Below are positions 23,333 to 30,757 of a stretch of DNA of 38,640 nucleotides, piece after piece. Under the pieces are notes generated by a model that saw only the letters and a list, made by a program, of their open reading frames with translations, ran no database searches and was not told the DNA's origin. Position numbers and translations under genes: made by a program. The stretch comes from a virus. Position 1 is the stretch's first letter, and the number at the start of each line of letters is the position of its first letter. Location of the stretch: positions 1-38,640 of the IMG/VR virus record IMGVR_UViG_3300036828_000180; one strand, given 5' to 3'.

Positions 23333-24403
23333 TCACGACAGTATCTTGGAGCCGACATAACCAACGGCCATCCACCCAGGGTTCTCGATCATGACCGCCT
23401 TCCACCAAATGGTTCCGGCGTAGCCACGCTGGCCGAGAGGATCGCTCTTGGACTTCTCGCCAGGCGCCATGAACGTGGGATTCAGACTGTCCTTGCCGCG
23501 TAGCGCGATCTGCCCCCAGGCATCCTGTGCAGCCACGATGAACGGATAGACGTCGATGTTGGACGCGCTGGTCGTGTAGAGCCCGGTCGAGCCGATCGCC
23601 GCGCCACCGTCCTGGATCGAGGGAAGATCCGGCGATGTGATGAACCGGAAGCGCTCGCACTTGCCGATTTCGTTCGCGATCGGGGTGCCGCTCGCATACG
23701 CCTCTGCCGGCACGAAGTTTGGCAGATCGCGGATATCTGGCTCCAGGTCGGTGTGGCAGTAGACGGTATAACCCTCCGCCACCGGGTCGGTGCCGAAGTC
23801 CTGCGACGCCTTCAGCACCTTGTTGACGGGCTTCCCGTGGTTGGCCTGTAGGCCCTTGGCGATCTTGCGCACCAGACCGAGCGTCAACCCGCCGTTGGTG
23901 GTGAGGATCGATGTTCCGGCGCCGCCGTAGTAGACGTTCGTGCAAGCGCGCAGCGCGCCCCAGACGATCATTTCGTTGACCAGGTTTACTCGTTCCCCGA
24001 TCTGCTCGATCATGGCCTTGGGGATGTCGTCTTCGTACAGGTCGTAGGTCTTGTCTGTGAAGCCGTATAGACAGCCGTATTGCTGCACGACCACGGTGAT
24101 ATCGAGCGGCACGATGCTGTCGGGCGGCGGGGTGACGCCTTCCTGAATTTGGTGCGCCTGGGCGAGCACGTTGCCGCGGTCGCCGGTGCCGGCCGCAAAG
24201 AACTGGTTCTGCGTGGCCGCGGTAGTCGCGGCGGCGCCGTATGGGAGCCACTTTCTGGCGACGTACGTGTCGCTGTTGTTGCGCGGCATGGGGATCTGCC
24301 GGCCGGTCTTGCCGAGCACCTCCAGCGGCACGGCGTGGGCGAGGATTTCGCCTTTGTATTTCGCAAGTCGGCCCGGAGTCAGGGCGAAGTTTTGCATAGC
24401 CAT
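23333..24403 (-). CDS. Major capsid protein, N4-gp56 family
   Basis: A 356-residue protein starting MAMQNFALTPGRLAKYKGEI, with AGGACCACGAAC before its ATG. The layout fits the N4-gp56 capsid family: an N-terminal arm, IPMPRNNSDTYVARKWLPYG, a loop VTPPPDSIVPLDITVVVQQY followed by GFTDKTYDLYEDD, and a large C-terminal domain ending MIENPGWMAVGYVGSKILS. The helical YEDDIPKAMIEQIGERVNLV is the usual spine-helix position. It should be the main shell protein. An apparent longer frame overlaps it, but the SD position, start and motifs support this frame. Confidence 0.88.
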   Translation of the reverse strand: MAMQNFALTPGRLAKYKGEILAHAVPLEVLGKTGRQIPMPRNNSDTYVARKWLPYGAAATTAATQNQFFAAGTGDRGNVLAQAHQIQEGVTPPPDSIVPLDITVVVQQYGCLYGFTDKTYDLYEDDIPKAMIEQIGERVNLVNEMIVWGALRACTNVYYGGAGTSILTTNGGLTLGLVRKIAKGLQANHGKPVNKVLKASQDFGTDPVAEGYTVYCHTDLEPDIRDLPNFVPAEAYASGTPIANEIGKCERFRFITSPDLPSIQDGGAAIGSTGLYTTSASNIDVYPFIVAAQDAWGQIALRGKDSLNPTFMAPGEKSKSDPLGQRGYAGTIWWKAVMIENPGWMAVGYVGSKILS

Positions 24404-24423
24404 GTTCGTGGTCCTGTGATGTT

Positions 24424-24456
24424 GACGGTTTTGAGGAGTGGTGGGTAGAAACCGTC
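24424..24456. other. 8-bp hairpin upstream of the capsid gene
   Basis: GACGGTTT (24424-24431) and AAACCGTC (24449-24456) form a perfect 8-bp stem around a 17-base loop in the 128-base gap between scaffold and capsid genes. There is no clear T-run after it on the minus strand, so it does not look like a simple terminator; an mRNA-processing or stabilising 5' stem is a possible role. The rest of the gap holds nothing else I can name. Confidence 0.4.
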
Positions 24457-24531
24457 GTCACAGGGCGGCGGTGATAGGCCAGACCGCGCGAGGCGCAGCC
24501 AGGTCGTCGTGGTTAGGTCAGTCGGTGGGTA

Positions 24532-25377
24532 TCAGCGCGACCGGAAGCCGGCCGCGAATTGCGCGTCTTCGTCGTTCTGGTTGTTGGTGCCGGCCACCGC
24601 ATTCGATCCACGGGGCTGCACGGCCGCCCGGATGCGCTCGGCCCGCGCGTCAGCCTGTGGCGTCGTCGCTGGCGCCGCCGGCTTCCCGCTCGCCGCAGCC
24701 TTGGTCTCGCGCTCGAATGTCCGTATGGCTCGATCGATCACCAGCGCAGAGTCGGCGTTGTTGATCTTCTCCTGATATTCTGGCGACTTGCCAGCGAGCC
24801 ACTTTCGGAACGGATGCTCTGGATCGGGCGTTTCCTTGCTTGCATCGACCGCCCCGGTGAGGTTACGCCAGTTCGGCCAAACGCCATCAAGAGTCTCGAT
24901 CTCCCGCCTCGCCACGTAGGCTTGCATCATGGTCTGGATCCTGTTGTCGTCGATGGCGGCAACAGGCTGTTCAGTGCCATGACTGCCGACTTTTACCCCA
25001 GCCATGGCGGCGCGTAACTGCTTGGCCAACTCTGGGAAGTCGCGGTCCAACTCGGCGAACGCGCCGTCGGATATCTCTACCTTTCCGCCGCGTTGGATAT
25101 CGTTCACCAGCTTTTGGATATTGCCGATGGTCCCGAACGCCTTGGAGAACTGGGCGTCGTAGCTTGCCGTGCGTGCCGCGGCAGCGCGTACTTCCTCCCA
25201 GTCCTTCTTGGTGATCTGGGCGTACTCCGGCGCGGCCTCGCCGTCAGCCCGTGGGGTTTCCGCGGGCGCTGGCTTGGCCTCCGGTGTCGCTGGCTTGCCG
25301 CTGAAGCCGGAGCCGAATTCCGCATCGGCTTCCCGTGCCTCGGCCTCGACCGTTGCGGTATCGTCGTCTGGTAGCAT
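24532..25377 (-). CDS. Capsid scaffold protein
   Basis: A 281-residue protein with AGAGGAAACCCAGCAC before its ATG, immediately upstream of the major capsid gene, the normal place for a scaffold. It is highly charged, with an acidic N-terminus (MLPDDDTATVEAEAREADAE), Pro/Ala/Glu stretches at 25-55, a helical centre (ITKKDWEEVRAAAARTASY, KAFGTIGNIQKLVNDIQRGG) and a basic C-terminus ending AQFAAGFRSR. An FxxGF motif occurs twice, at FGSGF (21-25) and FAAGF. Composition, size and gene order fit a scaffold; no sequence family is claimed. Confidence 0.75.
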   Translation of the reverse strand: MLPDDDTATVEAEAREADAEFGSGFSGKPATPEAKPAPAETPRADGEAAPEYAQITKKDWEEVRAAAARTASYDAQFSKAFGTIGNIQKLVNDIQRGGKVEISDGAFAELDRDFPELAKQLRAAMAGVKVGSHGTEQPVAAIDDNRIQTMMQAYVARREIETLDGVWPNWRNLTGAVDASKETPDPEHPFRKWLAGKSPEYQEKINNADSALVIDRAIRTFERETKAAASGKPAAPATTPQADARAERIRAAVQPRGSNAVAGTNNQNDEDAQFAAGFRSR

Positions 25378-25428
25378 GTGCTGGGTTTCCTCTGGCAGCC
25401 GCCTTGCGGTGGCTGGTAGCCATGCCGG

Positions 25429-25635
25429 TCAGTCGATCACTGGCCGGTCAGCATCGAGCGCGATGAGGCGCTTCAATGTTAGGATCTCCCCGCGGAGTGC
25501 CGCGGTGTCGCGCTCGGATTGGGCTAGGTAGTCGTTGCGCAGGCGCGCTGCCGCCAGCCGTTCCTCGAAATGGGCCTTGAGCCGCAGCCATAGGGCGCTG
25601 GCCTTGTCGTTCTCGGTGAGAGTGAAGTCGGTCAC
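25429..25635 (-). CDS. Small coiled-coil phage protein
   Basis: A 68-residue protein with a GTG start. It is almost all helix: DKASALWLRLKAHFEERLAA and ARLRNDYLAQSERDTAALRG, ending in LTLKRLIALDADRPVID. I recognise this pattern (helical, TENDxxSALWLRLKAHxE-like) from small proteins next to scaffold genes in podoviruses. Function unknown, possibly structural. Confidence 0.65.
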   Translation of the reverse strand: MTDFTLTENDKASALWLRLKAHFEERLAAARLRNDYLAQSERDTAALRGEILTLKRLIALDADRPVID

Positions 25636-25648
25636 CTCGACAGCTTGA

Positions 25649-25879
25649 TCATTTTACCACCGACATGCTTTTCGGCCGCCGTTTCGGCAGCGCTTCGTCG
25701 CTCGTCTGATGGTAGGTCCTCTCGGCCAGCCAACTTTCGCAATCGCTCAGGCGATACGCGATGCGGCGAGGCCCCATGCGAACATACGCTGGGCCCTGCC
25801 CCTTGTTGCGCCACCGCAGCGCCGTGCGCATCGGCACTCCATAACGCTCACAAAACTGCTCTTGGGTCAGATAGGTCAC
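25649..25879 (-). CDS. AlpA/excisionase-like HTH protein
   Basis: A 76-residue protein with a GTG start that overlaps the stop of the membrane gene (GTGA). Residues 2-54 form a winged-helix or MerR-like HTH: YLTQEQFCERYGVPMRTALR, WRNKGQGPAYVRMGPRR, then YRLSDCESWLAERT. This is the usual AlpA/excisionase arrangement, with the recognition helix around MRTALRWR. The C-terminal tail is basic (PKRRPKS). It is odd to find a DNA-binding regulator in the middle of head genes; it may regulate late transcription or DNA handling. Confidence 0.78.
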   Translation of the reverse strand: MTYLTQEQFCERYGVPMRTALRWRNKGQGPAYVRMGPRRIAYRLSDCESWLAERTYHQTSDEALPKRRPKSMSVVK

Positions 25880-26073
25880 CGCACCGGCCCATACCACGGA
25901 TGCACTCCCGCCAGCGGCAGCAGCCATTGGAGCAGCACCAGCAGGAACACCAGCAACAGGATCAGCTGCGCGATCAGCGGGAATGGCGGCGGCAGCGGCA
26001 GAAGCGTCACGATGTAGTACGCCACCCCGAACACCAGGACCAGCACAAGCAGGCCGATTAGGAGGCTGATCAT
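25876..26073 (-). CDS. Small two-TM membrane protein, holin-like
   Basis: A 65-residue protein; its ATG overlaps the stop of the coiled-coil gene (ATGA). Residues 1-25 (MISLLIGLLVLVLVFGVAYYI) and 36-58 (LIAQLILLLVFLLVLLQWLL) are membrane spans separated by a Pro-rich turn (LLPLPPPFP). Short two-span proteins of this kind are candidate holins, but similar ones are common in head modules with unknown function. No lysis genes lie beside it, so holin function is only a possibility. Confidence 0.7.
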   Translation of the reverse strand: MISLLIGLLVLVLVFGVAYYIVTLLPLPPPFPLIAQLILLLVFLLVLLQWLLPLAGVHPWYGPVR

Positions 26074-26618
26074 CCCAGGAACACCCCATCCCCGCCGCGC
26101 AGCGCACGCGCCGGGAAAGCCTGATTCTGCTCGTTCATCTGCGCCTGCGTCTCCATTTCTGTCGTCTGAGGCAGAGACATGACATTCGCCTTTCGCATAG
26201 CTTCGGCGAGTAATCCTCTGGCGTGAGCGAACTGCAACATGCGCAGAAATCCATCGCTGGAAACAGAGCACAGCATGTTCTCGTCAGAAAGCTCGTCCAA
26301 AGTCTTTGTCATAGGAACATCACTGTCCTTGGCGCTAGCCTGAGTGCCACGCAGCTCGTCTAGCTTTGCCTGTAACGCATCGATCAGTGTATCCCGTCGC
26401 TCGTCGTTCGCCACCCAAATCTTGTTCGGCTCGATGGTCCACTTGCCGTCCTCTGGGCGGAAGGCACTCTGGTTGCGCAACTCATCCAGCTTCGCCTGGA
26501 GCGCATCGATCAGGTCCGCCCGCGCTTCCGCACAGTTGCGCAACGTCTGGATCTCGGCGCGTGCCTCATACAACTTGCGGCTCAGACTGGCGATGTGATC
26601 GGCTGCCTTCTCGCTCAT
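26070..26618 (-). CDS. Coiled-coil protein carrying a portal-like segment
   Basis: A 182-residue protein; its ATG overlaps the portal stop (ATGA). It is mostly helical. A 13-residue segment, LIDALQAKLDELR, occurs at 36-48 and again at 78-90. Between them, residues 49-73 (NQSAFRPEDGKWTIEPNKIW followed by VANDE) closely match portal residues 513-537 (DQSAIRPADESWTVTPDKIW), in protein and in the underlying DNA. The first 35 and last 90 residues are unlike the portal. The gene may have gained a portal fragment by recombination. Function unknown; its place directly after the portal suggests a head-vertex role. Confidence 0.7.
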   Translation of the reverse strand: MSEKAADHIASLSRKLYEARAEIQTLRNCAEARADLIDALQAKLDELRNQSAFRPEDGKWTIEPNKIWVANDERRDTLIDALQAKLDELRGTQASAKDSDVPMTKTLDELSDENMLCSVSSDGFLRMLQFAHARGLLAEAMRKANVMSLPQTTEMETQAQMNEQNQAFPARALRGGDGVFLG

Positions 26619-29206
26619 TGCGCTGGTCCTGTTACCTGGGTAAACGCCTGCCCATTAGCAGCTCGGCCCGGTGCCTGAACAGGTGGCTTTAGCATCTGCT
26701 GCGCCGCGATCTCGCGCCTGTGCTTCCGATCTCCAGCAGCGTTGTTGACCGCGTTCAACTCCCGCTCGGTGTTCAGCTGCATAGCGGTCTTGGCCAACGC
26801 CGTCTTTGCCTGATCGAGCGACATGCGGTGCTTGTTTGCGTAGTCGAGCAAGGCCAAATCGTGCCGCGTCTGTAATTCGTGCAGCCGGATCGTGGCGTCC
26901 ATATGATCGGCCTGCTGGTCGGCCGCGATCTTGCCGCCCTCAAGCTGCTGCGCGGCGGCGGCAACCTGCGCCTCGGCCTGCGTGCTCTGCTGGTCCGCGC
27001 TCTGCTTCATGACGCCCAACTTAATCTGGGTATCAGCATTGATCTTGGCAGCAGTAACTTGCGGCGCCTCGGGCGGCGGAGCAGCGTCCAGCTTCTCTTG
27101 CTCCTCCTTGGAATACGCGATGTCGTCCGGGTCCAGCCGCTTCGACTTCAGGAACAGCTTGGCCCACCGCTTCGGATCGAGGCCATAGAGCGGATTGGCC
27201 ACGACGCCAGCCATCTGCGCGATGGACTGATCCTGGATGGCGCGCTCGACCAGCGCAATGGAACCGTGCGCATCGATCTGGAATTCGCCCTTCTCCTCAT
27301 TCGGCACGTCGGTATCGAGCAGCAGCCATTCGTAATACTGCCGCACCACCGGCTCGGTGATATAGTCATCGAACGCATAGCCGATCGAGCGCAGCAGTTG
27401 GTTCGCGTTGTTGTTCTGGAGTTGCGCGGCCCCGAACGTGTCCGGCGTCGTGGCGCCGGACTGCCCCTGCGTGATTAGCGGAATGGAGGTCGTCTCCTCC
27501 GCGAACCGCTCGCCCAGCTGGATGATCTGCATCAGCTGCTCTGTGACGTTCGGGATCTGGATCGCCATCATGGCCTGGCGCACGTCCGCCGGTCCGTCGT
27601 TCGTCTTGAACCAAATCTTGTCCGGCGTGACGGTCCATGATTCATCCGCCGGGCGGATGGCGCTCTGGTCAATGACCAACTGGCTGCCAGCCGATTTACC
27701 TGCATTGTTGAGCAGCGCCCGCAATGCCGCGTTGGTGACCTTCTGTGGCGTGCGCATCTGCTCGGCGACGCCGACGCCAGCCCAGTGCTGCGCCCGGCGC
27801 TGCCAGGGCATGCTGTGATACGGGAAATTGCCGCTATCGAGAGGGTTAAGCGCGGCGCGCACGACCGAGTCATTGATCAGCGTGACGATGGCATGCATCG
27901 GGTCCGGCCCGTCATCGGTAGACTGCGCCGGAGCCTTGCCAGATGCCTGGTCGATCGCCAGCATTTCGTCCTTGGTCAGCGTGCCATAGAAGTACCAGAC
28001 CTCGAACCGGCCCTTGGTGGCCTTGGCGTCGCTACGCCGGCCGTCGCTCTCGCTGTTGATTTTGTTCGGCCCTTCCTCCATCACCTTGTCGATCGCATCG
28101 GCAATGTATCCGTCGAGCTTCCGCAATTCGCGAACCTGGCGCGCGCTCATGTGGTCGCGCTCGAACACGAAATCGCCGTCGTGAATGTTCTCCCCGCAAG
28201 CGGGGTCCGGGAAGATGTTCCACGGGTCGACCCACACCGCAGCGGGGACGATGTTCTCCCGGATCTCCAGGTTGATGCCGCCGCCCTTTGCCTCGGTGAT
28301 CGCCATAACCTTCTTGCTCTTGGGCACGGGAGCCTTGAGCACGCCTACGCCGATACGGGCCGCATCCGCGATCACCTTGCGGATCTCGGCGCGATACTGC
28401 GTCTGCTCCATCCAGTCGTAGATGCGCTGTTCGGCGGCCTTGGCCTTTTTTCGAGCCATCTCGATCTTCTCGACCGCCACATCCTTGACGGTGAGAGGGA
28501 CGCGCGGCGGTTCCGCAGGCGCTGGCGCAGGCGCAGACGCCGCACCGGCCGGTGAGGGAACCGGTGCGGCGCCCGGCATAGCCGGCGGCATGGCTGCGGC
28601 ACCGGCCTGCGGGGGCGTGGGAGGCGCTAGGGCGGCTTGTGGCGGCTGGGCCGGCATCGGAGCGGGAGCAGCCGCGGGCGCTGCTGGTACCGGCTCCCCG
28701 GGTCGCGCTGGACGCGTCAGCGGCACGCCAAGGTCGCTGTGCACGACCTGGCTCTCATCCTCGGATGCCTGCAGCAGCTCCGGAACCGGCATTTCGCTGA
28801 AGCTGAACGCCTTGTCGTCGGCGGGCAGGAGGATCTCGGTCAACTTGGCCACGCCGGCGTCCACGTAGCGCGACGTCAACCGCAGGTAGACCGTGGATTT
28901 GTGGTCGGTCTCGCGCGGGCCGCGCCCGGTATCGACCGGGCCTTCGCTCGACATCGGCTTGGACCAGCGGGCATTGGCGAATTCGTGGCGGTTGAGGGCG
29001 TCCACGCCAAGGTACGCCTCCTCCGCCTCGCGCCAGACGTCCTCGATGCCGGAGCTCGATCGGGCGCCCTTGGCCTCCTCGCGCCGAGCGGCGATTTGCA
29101 CGCCGATGGCGGACAGCACCTCCGGCGGGGCCGGGACATGCGGGCGCAGCGCCGCGCGCACGTCGGGCGGCAGACCGAGCAAATTGTCGGAGGTGGAACT
29201 GCTCAT
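26615..29206 (-). CDS. Portal protein (P22-like)
   Basis: An 863-residue protein; its ATG overlaps the stop of the sigma-like gene (ATGA). After a short N-terminus the fold follows P22-like portal order: RRYxx-like YVDAGVAKLTEILLPADD (114-131), a long Pro/Ala-rich insert (about 164-236), MEQTQYRAEIRKVIADAARI (266-285), IVPAAVWVDPWNIFPDP (319-335) and the conserved PNVTEQLMQIIQLGERFAEE crown region (552-571). A helical C-terminal barrel with many Gln/Ala residues runs to the end. Size and motifs fit a dodecameric vertex portal. The large Pro/Ala insert is not a usual feature and may be a disordered loop. Confidence 0.88.
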   Translation of the reverse strand: MSSSTSDNLLGLPPDVRAALRPHVPAPPEVLSAIGVQIAARREEAKGARSSSGIEDVWREAEEAYLGVDALNRHEFANARWSKPMSSEGPVDTGRGPRETDHKSTVYLRLTSRYVDAGVAKLTEILLPADDKAFSFSEMPVPELLQASEDESQVVHSDLGVPLTRPARPGEPVPAAPAAAPAPMPAQPPQAALAPPTPPQAGAAAMPPAMPGAAPVPSPAGAASAPAPAPAEPPRVPLTVKDVAVEKIEMARKKAKAAEQRIYDWMEQTQYRAEIRKVIADAARIGVGVLKAPVPKSKKVMAITEAKGGGINLEIRENIVPAAVWVDPWNIFPDPACGENIHDGDFVFERDHMSARQVRELRKLDGYIADAIDKVMEEGPNKINSESDGRRSDAKATKGRFEVWYFYGTLTKDEMLAIDQASGKAPAQSTDDGPDPMHAIVTLINDSVVRAALNPLDSGNFPYHSMPWQRRAQHWAGVGVAEQMRTPQKVTNAALRALLNNAGKSAGSQLVIDQSAIRPADESWTVTPDKIWFKTNDGPADVRQAMMAIQIPNVTEQLMQIIQLGERFAEETTSIPLITQGQSGATTPDTFGAAQLQNNNANQLLRSIGYAFDDYITEPVVRQYYEWLLLDTDVPNEEKGEFQIDAHGSIALVERAIQDQSIAQMAGVVANPLYGLDPKRWAKLFLKSKRLDPDDIAYSKEEQEKLDAAPPPEAPQVTAAKINADTQIKLGVMKQSADQQSTQAEAQVAAAAQQLEGGKIAADQQADHMDATIRLHELQTRHDLALLDYANKHRMSLDQAKTALAKTAMQLNTERELNAVNNAAGDRKHRREIAAQQMLKPPVQAPGRAANGQAFTQVTGPAQ

Positions 29207-29985
29207 ATCGGGTCCCAGGTGATATCGAGGCGCGTTTCCGACGCGGCCCCGACGGCTAGCGCCCGGACAGCGGCATATTCATTGGTGACCATGGCGCCAT
29301 ACATTCCGGGCGGAATCGGCATTGGCCATTTGGACAGCCGGACCGAAGCCGAATCCGGCATGGCCTCCCGCATAATTCGAACGGCATTCCGTACCGAACC
29401 GTGGCCGAAGTAGTCGAAGGTATAGGTGGTGAACATCGCCCCGAGTGTCTCGCTGCCTTCCTCGGTTGGGTTCAGAAGCGCCATGAACGCATCAAGCGCG
29501 ATAAAGGCAACACGATTAAGGATAGTCTCGGAATGATCCGGGTGCTCGATGAACTCCGGCTTAGGTGTCGGTGGCGGTGGCGGTGGCGGCGGTGCAGCAG
29601 GCCGCTTCGTCTCCCGCTCGTGCTGCAGGATCCCAGACACTACCGCGTAGTCAGCATCAAACGCCCATCTGCGACGCTCCTCGCGCAGCGCAATGAGGCC
29701 GCGCATGTGGCGGAGAAATGCGGCGCGATCGAACCCGACTGGCAGGCTGTCGTTTTGTGAGACCTGTTGAGGCTCTGCCAACGCCACCCGCAGCCGCCGC
29801 TCAGCCCTATCTAAAATCTGGCCGATGCGCGCGCTGCAAAGACCGCGCAACGCACCAGATTCTTTAAACGTCCGGCCATACCGGCAACAATCCCGGATGA
29901 TCTGCCGCTCGCGCGGATCTAGCCTGGTCGCTAGCGCCCGCTTAACGTCGAGGCGCCGAATAAGGTCATCCTCGACGCTGTTCAC
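29203..29985 (-). CDS. Sigma-region-4-like protein with a C-terminal domain
   Basis: A 260-residue protein; GTG start overlapping the upstream stop (GTGA). Residues 22-68 (LDPRERQIIRDCCRYGRTF, then LRGLCSARIGQILDRAERRL) read like sigma-70 region 4: LxxRE, a conserved turn, and a recognition-like helix SARIGQILDRAERRLR. A helical stretch follows, then a Pro run of eight (132-139) encoded by a GGTGGC repeat, and a C-terminal domain (145-260) with TILNRVAFIALDAFMALLNP and GSVRNAVRIMREAMPDSASV. No region 2 is seen. It may be a late-gene transcription regulator or a virion protein that reused the HTH. Confidence 0.62.
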   Translation of the reverse strand: MNSVEDDLIRRLDVKRALATRLDPRERQIIRDCCRYGRTFKESGALRGLCSARIGQILDRAERRLRVALAEPQQVSQNDSLPVGFDRAAFLRHMRGLIALREERRRWAFDADYAVVSGILQHERETKRPAAPPPPPPPPTPKPEFIEHPDHSETILNRVAFIALDAFMALLNPTEEGSETLGAMFTTYTFDYFGHGSVRNAVRIMREAMPDSASVRLSKWPMPIPPGMYGAMVTNEYAAVRALAVGAASETRLDITWDPI

Positions 29986-30329
29986 GCAACTTCCGCAAGC
30001 CGGATCGCATCATCGAACAGACGCACGACGCGCTGCTGCGTCCGGTAGTACTCATCGTTATAATGATATACCGCGGAAGCGCGTCCCTTGAACTGTTTCT
30101 GCGCGCTCTCCGGCAGCGCAGGATAGACATAGTCCACGAGCAACCGCGTGGCCTCGCGCGCATCCCAATCGGTGGCAGCCAGCAGCCAGCCAATGACACA
30201 ATGCGCTGGCTCGTCGGCCAACCCAAGCTCGTGCTGGGTCCAGCCCTCATGGCCGGCAATCCCGTCCCGCGCCAGCTTCAACCTAACCAGATCAGTCAAC
30301 AGTTGCTCGGGCAGACAATCAAACGGCAT
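29982..30329 (-). CDS. Hypothetical phage protein
   Basis: A 115-residue protein with GCGGAGATTGTC before its ATG. It is helical and carries HELGLADEPAHCVIGWLLAA (52-70) and PESAQKQFKGRASAVYHYND. The HCVIGWLLAATD part resembles a small phage family often annotated DUF6197, but I cannot be sure. It overlaps the upstream gene by 11 bases and ends with a GTGA junction into the sigma-like gene, so all are in one operon. Confidence 0.6.
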   Translation of the reverse strand: MPFDCLPEQLLTDLVRLKLARDGIAGHEGWTQHELGLADEPAHCVIGWLLAATDWDAREATRLLVDYVYPALPESAQKQFKGRASAVYHYNDEYYRTQQRVVRLFDDAIRLAEVA

Positions 30330-30534
30330 GACAATCTCCGCTCATGGGTTCTATGGCACTGCGCTGATCTGGATTCTCGTGTGTCAGTGGATATAGGTGA
30401 GCAATGCCTGCATCTTGCAAGGCCGCGACAAGCAGCCCGTGCTCATGTGCGACTCGCAGTTGATGGCGGAATTGATCGAGTTTGATCGTTGCTATGTCAA
30501 TTTCCAGCATAAACTGGTCGATAGACTTGCCCAT
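30319..30534 (-). CDS. Small helical hypothetical protein
   Basis: A 71-residue protein with GGGGAAAGC directly before its ATG. It starts MGKSIDQFMLEIDIATIKLD and is helical, with HLYPLTHENPDQRSAIEPM toward its end. It overlaps the 86-residue gene upstream by 38 bases and the next gene by 11. Such overlaps, together with the good ribosome site, favour this start over longer in-frame ones. Function unknown. Confidence 0.58.
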   Translation of the reverse strand: MGKSIDQFMLEIDIATIKLDQFRHQLRVAHEHGLLVAALQDAGIAHLYPLTHENPDQRSAIEPMSGDCHAV

Positions 30535-30757
30535 GCTTTCCCCAATTTTCTGCCCACGCGGTAATTTCGTGCAAGCCGGCCGTATCAACGATGCGCAACG
30601 CGCGGCCGGACTCCATGATGATCCACGTTCCTTGCCACCAACCGATTTCAACGTCACGAGTTGATCGATACGATCTCGTCGCTCGGTAACTTTCAGTAGC
30701 ATCGACAGTGCGAGCAATCCGGTCGCCTATCAGGTCGGTAATCGCGATCTGTCTCAT
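30497..30757 (-). CDS. Small hypothetical protein
   Basis: An 86-residue protein; its ATG overlaps the stop of the ADP-ribosyltransferase-like gene (ATGA), with AGGAAAGCCA just before. It is Arg-rich at first (DLIGDRIARTVDATESYRAT), has a Trp-rich middle (IGWWQGTWIIMES) and ends GQVYRPVYAGN. No family is recognised. It could be a small beta-barrel protein; no function is claimed. Confidence 0.6.
   Translation of the reverse strand: MRQIAITDLIGDRIARTVDATESYRATRSYRSTRDVEIGWWQGTWIIMESGRALRIVDTAGLHEITAWAENWGKHGQVYRPVYAGN

Noticed and set aside
22298-23503. 401-codon plus-strand frame
   Set aside because: Arg/Gly-rich shadow antisense to three genes with good ribosome sites.
23301-24461. 386-codon minus-strand frame overlapping the capsid gene
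   Set aside because: Same strand but another frame; very Arg-rich and unlike any virion protein, while the capsid frame has the family pattern.
29564-29594. GGTGGC hexamer repeat as a regulatory element
   Set aside because: It is in frame and encodes the polyproline linker, so it needs no other explanation.
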